Assembly: GCA_001465935.1 (NCBI GenBank)
Contig: LNKV01000068.1
Coordinates: 1 to 64,000 of the forward strand
Direction of reading: 5' to 3'
DNA from: Clarireedia homoeocarpa
Taxonomy: Eukaryota; Ascomycota; Leotiomycetes; Helotiales; Rutstroemiaceae
Length of the DNA: 64,000 nucleotides
In this document: positions 58,660-64,000 of the stretch, one piece after another
Layout of the letters: each line of letters starts with the position of its first letter
Position numbering within the stretch: position 1 is the first letter of the stretch
The notes under the pieces: model-generated
Database searches by the model: none
What the model was told of the DNA's origin: nothing
The model's input: only the letters and a program-made list of their open reading frames with translations
Program-made: the position numbers and the translations under genes

Positions 58660-59514
58660 TCACACCGACTCATATACAGCAACGTAATTAACCAGCATCC
58701 CGGTAGGACCTCCTGATTGCGTCTTGTCGTTAGGCCCCCCCGGATAGTCTCCCCCAACAGCGATGTTCAAAACGAGGTAATAAGGGGAATGTGCAAGAGA
58801 TTCCCAATCGGCAAAGTTTCCAACGTCAGATCCCTTGATGGTTTGGTACTCATTGCCGTTGAGATACCACTTGATGGTCTGTTGAGTCCAATCATCGTTC
58901 TCACGACTGATTTGAAGTCCCCATTTGTTGAATTTGCTGCGATCGAATTGAACAGAGTGATCACCAGCACTGGGTTTAGACTTGTGATTTCCATCAACAC
59001 CATAGTGAATTGTCGCAACACTGTGATCCTCGCCGTTGATTAACTCCATGATGTCCCACTCTCCACACTTGGGCCAAGGCTGTCCTTTGTAGATTGCACT
59101 ACCCAGAGCCCAAAACGCTGGCCAGATTCCTTGTTGGTTTTCTTTTGGGGCTTGTCCTACTTGGATCTCCGCTTCGATATACATCTTGCCACCTTTCTTG
59201 CAAGTAAACGTCGGCCACGTTGCAATACGGGCAGAGTACCAATCTCCAACGGATGACTTTCTGGTCATCATACTCAATGCGCCATCAGTGGTGAGACCTG
59301 CATATGCTGGTGAGTCCTCGTACATTTGTAGCTCGTTATTGGTATGCCCGCCACGATTGGATTCGTAGTTCCATTGACTTCTGTCGGCCTCTTTTCCAAC
59401 GCCTTGGTTGAAGTCATCGGACCATTGTATTTTGTATCCGGGGACGCTAGGAATGGCTGCTATGGCGCCGCTCAATAGGGAAGCTACGAGGGAAAGCTGA
59501 AAGAGAGAATGCAT
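58660..59514 (-). CDS. Secreted GH16 beta-glucanase/laminarinase-like enzyme (284 aa)
   Basis: Single exon. I start at the ATG at 59514, which opens a signal peptide (MHSLFQLSLVASLLSGAIAA); the frame upstream begins only with TTG. The GH16 catalytic motif is GEWDIMELING with Glu152, Asp154 and Glu157. YKIQWSDDFNQG, TNNELQMYED, GIWPAFWALG, IKWYLNGNEY and YYLVLNIAVGGDYPGG are the usual family segments. Length and motif order match endo-1,3(4)-beta-glucanases that act on plant, algal or fungal wall glucans. No CBM or GPI signal is present, so the product should be released. No lesion seen. Confidence 0.92.
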   Translation of the reverse strand: MHSLFQLSLVASLLSGAIAAIPSVPGYKIQWSDDFNQGVGKEADRSQWNYESNRGGHTNNELQMYEDSPAYAGLTTDGALSMMTRKSSVGDWYSARIATWPTFTCKKGGKMYIEAEIQVGQAPKENQQGIWPAFWALGSAIYKGQPWPKCGEWDIMELINGEDHSVATIHYGVDGNHKSKPSAGDHSVQFDRSKFNKWGLQISRENDDWTQQTIKWYLNGNEYQTIKGSDVGNFADWESLAHSPYYLVLNIAVGGDYPGGPNDKTQSGGPTGMLVNYVAVYESV

Positions 59515-60802
59515 ATTGAAAAATGATTTTCGGAAAATAATGAATGGATTGAATCGAAATGGCAATTAAGATGAATGAGAGAAGGAAGAGTATTTTGAAG
59601 ATGATTATGCGGAAAAGAAAGCCAGATGAAATGTAAAGGCTTTCCTTCTTATACAATAATGCTGGAGCCAGGCTGAGCCGGCGATGGCATCGATACACTG
59701 CCGTGACAACTGTAGCAGCATCATGCCTACCTCCATCATTGCGTAAAACTTGAGATAACTGTATTATAAGCTTATAAGTATATCAGGGGGAGGCATTGTA
59801 TTTCGGCTCCTACAATTTCGCTTGAACAGTAGTAGCCACAAACTAGCCACTACCAAGAGCTCCAGGATTTCAGCCTTAAGCAGCGCAGAGAGGTGGGAGG
59901 AGCCGCCAAGCATATAAGCAAATATACTCACGAATACACTCAACTCGCGAAAGCCAATCGGCAACGATTGGGGGCGATTGAGCCAATGAATCATGGGTTT
60001 GATGTTTATGTGAGAATTTTTGTGCCACCTTGGCATAAGCGGAGCATGTTTCCATTTTTGGCTATATATAGCGAAATAGTGAACTCTTTGATGTACAAGT
60101 CTACGTAAAGTTAGTATTGTACCCAAAAACAACCTCTGCAGGAAGGAATTCTTATAAATACTTCTATAATGAACCTCTTGGCTCGCTCTATTCACGTCTG
60201 TCAGCCTTCAAAGATTCAACGAACGAACCTACGTACAATACCGAATTTGCCTCGAACACGGACCGAATCAACCTATATCCCAGTATTTTCACTAACTCAT
60301 ACTTCAAAACATGTGTTTTCAGTGCTGCGGAATCATAGACACCGGCAGGGCTAACCTCTAGGTAGTCAATTGGCCAGATATAAGGACATAAACAGTATAC
60401 AGCAAGATGTTATACCGATAGGATACTATGATAATAATTGACTATCTCATAAGAAACTAAAAGATATACGATGAAACCAACGCGGATAATATACATAAAT
60501 AATTTTACAATATGCTCCACGGTCCAATGTGTATATATACCTCTAGTCCGACTGTACTCGACATTGCGCTGTGATATGAATACACCGTTTAGACACAGTA
60601 CCATGATCCAATACTATGTTTGTATTTCTAGTATATCCCAATATAGTTCATTTCTGTATTTCATACTCTCGTCGTGGCATTAGTTTACTATGTGAGTTGA
60701 TATTGGATATCAAGAAAGGTCCGTTACTTTTATTTATTTTAAGAAAATATTAGACAGCTCAACCTATTATATATAAAATAGTAATATCTCAAGACAAATC
60801 TA
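59515..60802. other. 1.3-kb intergenic region
   Basis: Left part is the GH16 promoter (ATG at 59514). Frames up to 143 codons exist on the minus strand near 59764-60195 but lack features. No repeat or RNA gene identified. Confidence 0.45.
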
Positions 60803-63800
60803 TTATTTGAAAAAGAAAACAACGATTGCCCATGCCAGGGAACTTCCCGAAAAGAACATGCTTCCAAGAGGCCATTTTGACTTGTACATCACATAGCTGA
60901 AAACGCCAAGATTGGCAAAAAATATGCCTAGGCATAGGAATAATGGAATCCAAGTTTTTTTCTTCTCTTCCTCGACGAATAAACCCCATCCACGTGGTGC
61001 GTTGGGAGTATGAGGCTTGAGCTTTGTGCGAACCTTCTTCGGATGCGACAGAAGAAAAACGCTTCGAGGGTGTTTCTCGCCTTGGGATTCTGCGACAATT
61101 ACAATCCCGGGATTCGCGCCTAATTCGATGATAGTATCTGGAGAGAGTTGACGTTGATTTCGCTTTAGCTGCCTCAGTTTGTCCACCGCTACCTTCCATT
61201 TTCGATTAATGAATCGTGTGACTCTAAGTTTTGCAAATTTTTGGAATAAATCTCTGCATGTTAGTTTCGTTGCCTTGAGAAGGCGGGCGTGCTTCTCTTT
61301 GGGGTGTTCCCAATAGCAGAGGAGTAACTCATCCGGAAACTCTGGAATGTCTTTCCGTGGATCGGGATCCCAGTCATCATACTTGGTTATATATGTCGCC
61401 GGCGGTTTTAAACCCGCTTCTTTCTTCGGCATCCCTACACGGTGCTTTCCACTCCATAAACGAAACTGCCAAATCGTCGTTTATTAGCCTCTGTCAGAGA
61501 TTATTTAAGCAGTGCCGAATACTATACCTGTGCAAAAGAAATTCTCTTCACATTATAGTCTGTAAGATAGGAGACAAATCGAGTAAGGCCCAAGTAGGTC
61601 ATCCACGGTCTGATTTTGTGTGCAAAGTACTTTTGGCGAAGACATCGGAAGAGTTTGTCATCGGTAACAGGTCCTCGAATACGGATATGCAGAGCCTTGG
61701 AATCAATTTCGTAATGCTGGAAACAAAATAGTAGCCATGTTCTTTTCGATCTCGGTAAAGGTTCATCGTGATCAGAGTCAATCGTGTCATCTGAATCGTC
61801 CAGAGTCACGGACTGATCGGAATCACATCCTTGGTCTTCAGGCTCGGCTGTGCGCATACGCTGCACAAGGGTTCCTGCCTGAATTGAGCTTTGGAGCTGG
61901 ATTCCTGCGTCACTACCAGAAGTAGAAGTGGAAGGTGCTAACGTTGATATGCGAGCGTGATACATTTCTTTCAAATTTTTGCTCTGACCGGGTCCTGGGT
62001 GTGTAGATGCCTGCAGTATTGTCGAATAACCAGATTGAGCGAAAGCTTCGTACAAAATGAAAGCCTTTATCGCTTCATTTGAAGGAAAACTCTTGCAATA
62101 ACCCTTGCCGCAAGTCTTCAGATAACTGTTAGTTCAGGTCCGATACAAAGGTGTTGAAGAGAATGAGTTACTTACACACTTCCAAAGGACACGACTACAT
62201 CCAGGGGAAATTGTAGTCTCCGATGCGTTAAATCCTCGTAGGATCCGGATATGGTCAGAGACCGCAATTTTCCGGGCAGATGCTGCGGTTGCTGCTATTG
62301 CTGTAATGACTGAACCCCAAACTCCAACGTCGAAGACAAACTTCATGCAAAAGACAATGGCAAAGTAGGTTAACATCACGAGAATGAAAGACCTGTAGGA
62401 AACGTAGGCCAAGGAATTTCGTGGCTCATCGAGGGAAGCTGTATCAACTCCCGGATGAGTGTTGCTGGACCCATTACCTAAATGTTCCGAAAAGATTGTG
62501 AGGTCGTCGGATTTCTTATCCACGTCTTCGCTCCCTGTAGCCGGGTATGGAATGACAAAGTTTCTCAGTCTGCTCTTGAGATTTTTTAATGGGTCTCCTT
62601 CGCGAAGGAATTGCTTAACTTGGTCAAGGTTTTTAATAATATTCTCTTCGCGTAGCCGGTCGAATGTCTCCGCTCGAGTGTCGGTCTCAAGCTCGAATTC
62701 GTTCGGTGCATCACCGTCCTCAGTAGCAAATCTATCTCCACTCTCTTGTCTAAATTGATCCTGCAACCTCTCCAAAAAGTTTCTCACAATTTCCTCCGAT
62801 GATTTCATTACGGGGCCATTACTCAGCTTTGAGTCTCCCTGGGGAGAAACGGATTTTGATGGGGCGTCAAGACTCCTGTAGATAGTCTTTGAAATGTAGT
62901 TGGCATGGATCCCCACAAATATTGCTGCGTCTCGACAGAGTTTGTCCTGGGCATGATTCACAAGTTCATTTGAATACATGCCCAGTAGCCGCTTGAAATT
63001 TCTTTCTAGACGATCCCCACCAATTTTGTCCTCCTCCACCGCGATGCGAAAAAGTGGCAGCAGGTCATCATCCTCCGCCAGCATCTGAGCGATCACCTCC
63101 TGAGTTGATACTATTTCAGAATGGGTCAATGTTGGGAGGTCATCAAATTCGGTTAGAGCTGTGGATTGAATGGATTGAGCATATCCGTGTTTCTGGGAAC
63201 TCCAAATGGATTCACCGGAATCACGGCCAGCTATGGAAGATGCTGTACTATAATCTGACGTAGCCCGATGCTCGTTGCCGAATGACCACTGTTCTATCTG
63301 AATTTGAGGACTGGCCAGACCTTGTTTTGATAGGAGTTTGGCTACAGATTTATGGCCCTTCTTAATCGCATACCATAGCGGCGTCCGGCCGTATTCTGTG
63401 TCCTTAATCTCGAGATCAACGCCCTTCTCAAGCAGCAGTATTACGATGCTCTTATGCCCCTTCTCAGCAGCGTAAAACAGCGGCGTCCAGCCGTATTTGG
63501 TGTCCTTAATCTCGAGGTCGGCGCCCCTCTCAAGCAGCAGCTTCACGACGGCCTCGTGCCCGTTCTTAGCAGCCCATGACAGCGGCGTCCGGCCGTATTG
63601 TGTGTCCTTAATCTCGATGTCGGCGCCCCTCTCAAGCAGCAGCTTCACGACGGCCTCGTGCCCGTTCTTAGCAGCCCATGACAGCGGCGTCCGGCCGTAT
63701 TGTGTGTCCTTAATCTCGATGTCGGCGCCCCTCTCAAGCAGCAGCTTCACGACGGCCTCGTGCCCGTTCTTAGCAGCCCATGACAGCGGCGTCCGGCCGT

Positions 63801-64000
63801 ATTGTGTGTCCTTAATCTCGATGTCGGCGCCCCTCTCAAGCAGCAGCTTCACGACGGCCTCGTGCCCGTTCTTAGCAGCCCATGACAGCGGCGTCCGGCC
63901 GTATTGTGTGTCCTTAATCTCGATGTCGGCGCCCCTCTCAAGCAGCAGCTTCACGACGGCCTCGTGCCCGTTCTTAGCAGCCCATGACAGCGGCGTCCGG
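60803..64000 (-). CDS. Ankyrin-repeat membrane protein, 5' end beyond the window (at least 1024 aa)
   Basis: Exons 64000-62176 (continuing off the edge), 62115-61528 and 61465-60803. Intron 1 has a GTAAGT donor, a CTAAC branch and a CTGAAG acceptor, giving RVLWKC joined to TCGKGYCKSF; other acceptors are possible. The visible N-terminal part has at least six ankyrin repeats of 34 residues (LLLERGADIEIKD, GRTPLSWAAKNGHEAVV), four or more nearly identical. A linker follows, then a paired hydrophobic region (FILVMLTYFAIVFCMKFVF and GSVITAIAATAAS). Next come a Cys-containing block, an all-alpha/beta region shared with other fungal proteins of this layout (IRPWMTYLGLTRFVSYL, DLFQKFAKLRVTRFINRKW) and two C-terminal membrane helices (IPLFLCLGIFFANLG, GSSLAWAIVVFFF). 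Whether a NACHT or other domain precedes the ankyrins cannot be seen. Function unknown; membrane-anchored scaffold or receptor is a guess. Confidence 0.75.
63521..64000. repeat. 102-bp tandem repeats encoding ankyrin units
   Basis: The landmark GCGCCCCTCTCAAGCAGCAG recurs at 63521, 63623, 63725, 63827 and 63929, exactly 102 bp (34 codons) apart. From about 63600 to the window end the copies are identical or nearly so; those on the C-terminal side are diverged. The array continues past the edge. Confidence 0.93.

Noticed and set aside
59764..60195. 143-codon minus-strand frame between the GH16 gene and the ankyrin protein
   Set aside because: No family features and no splice context.
1..64000. 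CRISPR arrays, tRNA, rRNA genes or autonomous transposons
   Set aside because: No spacer-repeat arrays, no tRNA cloverleaf that I could recognise by eye, and no transposase or reverse transcriptase frames. A dedicated tRNA scan was not possible.

Overview
The window looks like nuclear DNA of a filamentous ascomycete. Most protein genes are split by short (about 45-80 nt) GT-AG introns. The gene content is typical of plant-associated or saprotrophic Pezizomycotina: secreted GH31, GH11-CBM1 and GH16 enzymes, MFS permeases, a NACHT/STAND protein, a UstYa-family protein and a fungal rhodopsin-like 7TM protein. The general look suggests Leotiomycetes, but I cannot prove the class from sequence alone. 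Exon joins were worked out by hand; total coding lengths divide by three and conserved motifs run across the joins.

0-19 kb is ordinary euchromatin: an acidic disordered protein, a DOMON/cytochrome b561 membrane protein, a secreted large-subunit catalase, a secreted GH31 alpha-glucosidase, a Rossmann-fold protein and an S6-kinase-like AGC kinase. Between them sit simple repeats and a 209-bp palindromic element flanked by TA (9217-9425). The outer sequence of that element recurs at 55.4 kb.

19.4-24.5 kb holds three adjacent genes forming a plausible lactone-degradation set: a succinate-semialdehyde dehydrogenase (broken here by a stop codon and a frameshift), a metallo-beta-lactamase-fold lactonase and a zinc alcohol dehydrogenase. 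The lactonase and the alcohol dehydrogenase share a 449-bp divergent promoter. The set matches the logic of the bacterial blcABC/attKLM gamma-butyrolactone pathway.

24.8-34 kb carries a GH11 xylanase with a C-terminal CBM1, a Dal5-type anion permease and a 1229-residue mucin-like GPI-type surface protein with three internal repeat families.

34-43 kb is more accessory in character: a palindromic CTATAG-rich element, a short interstitial CCCTAA-type tract, AT-rich DNA, and then a NACHT protein and an AAA+ ATPase transcribed away from each other.

43-58 kb has a 7TM rhodopsin-like protein, a predicted 41-residue secreted peptide divergent from a UstYa-family protein, a DHA1 exporter, a flavin monooxygenase, a sugar transporter and a decayed tyrosinase. 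The mix resembles a dikaritin-type (ustiloxin-like) RiPP locus, but no repeated-core precursor is visible.

58-64 kb has a GH16 glucanase and a membrane protein with near-identical 102-bp ankyrin repeats that runs off the right edge.
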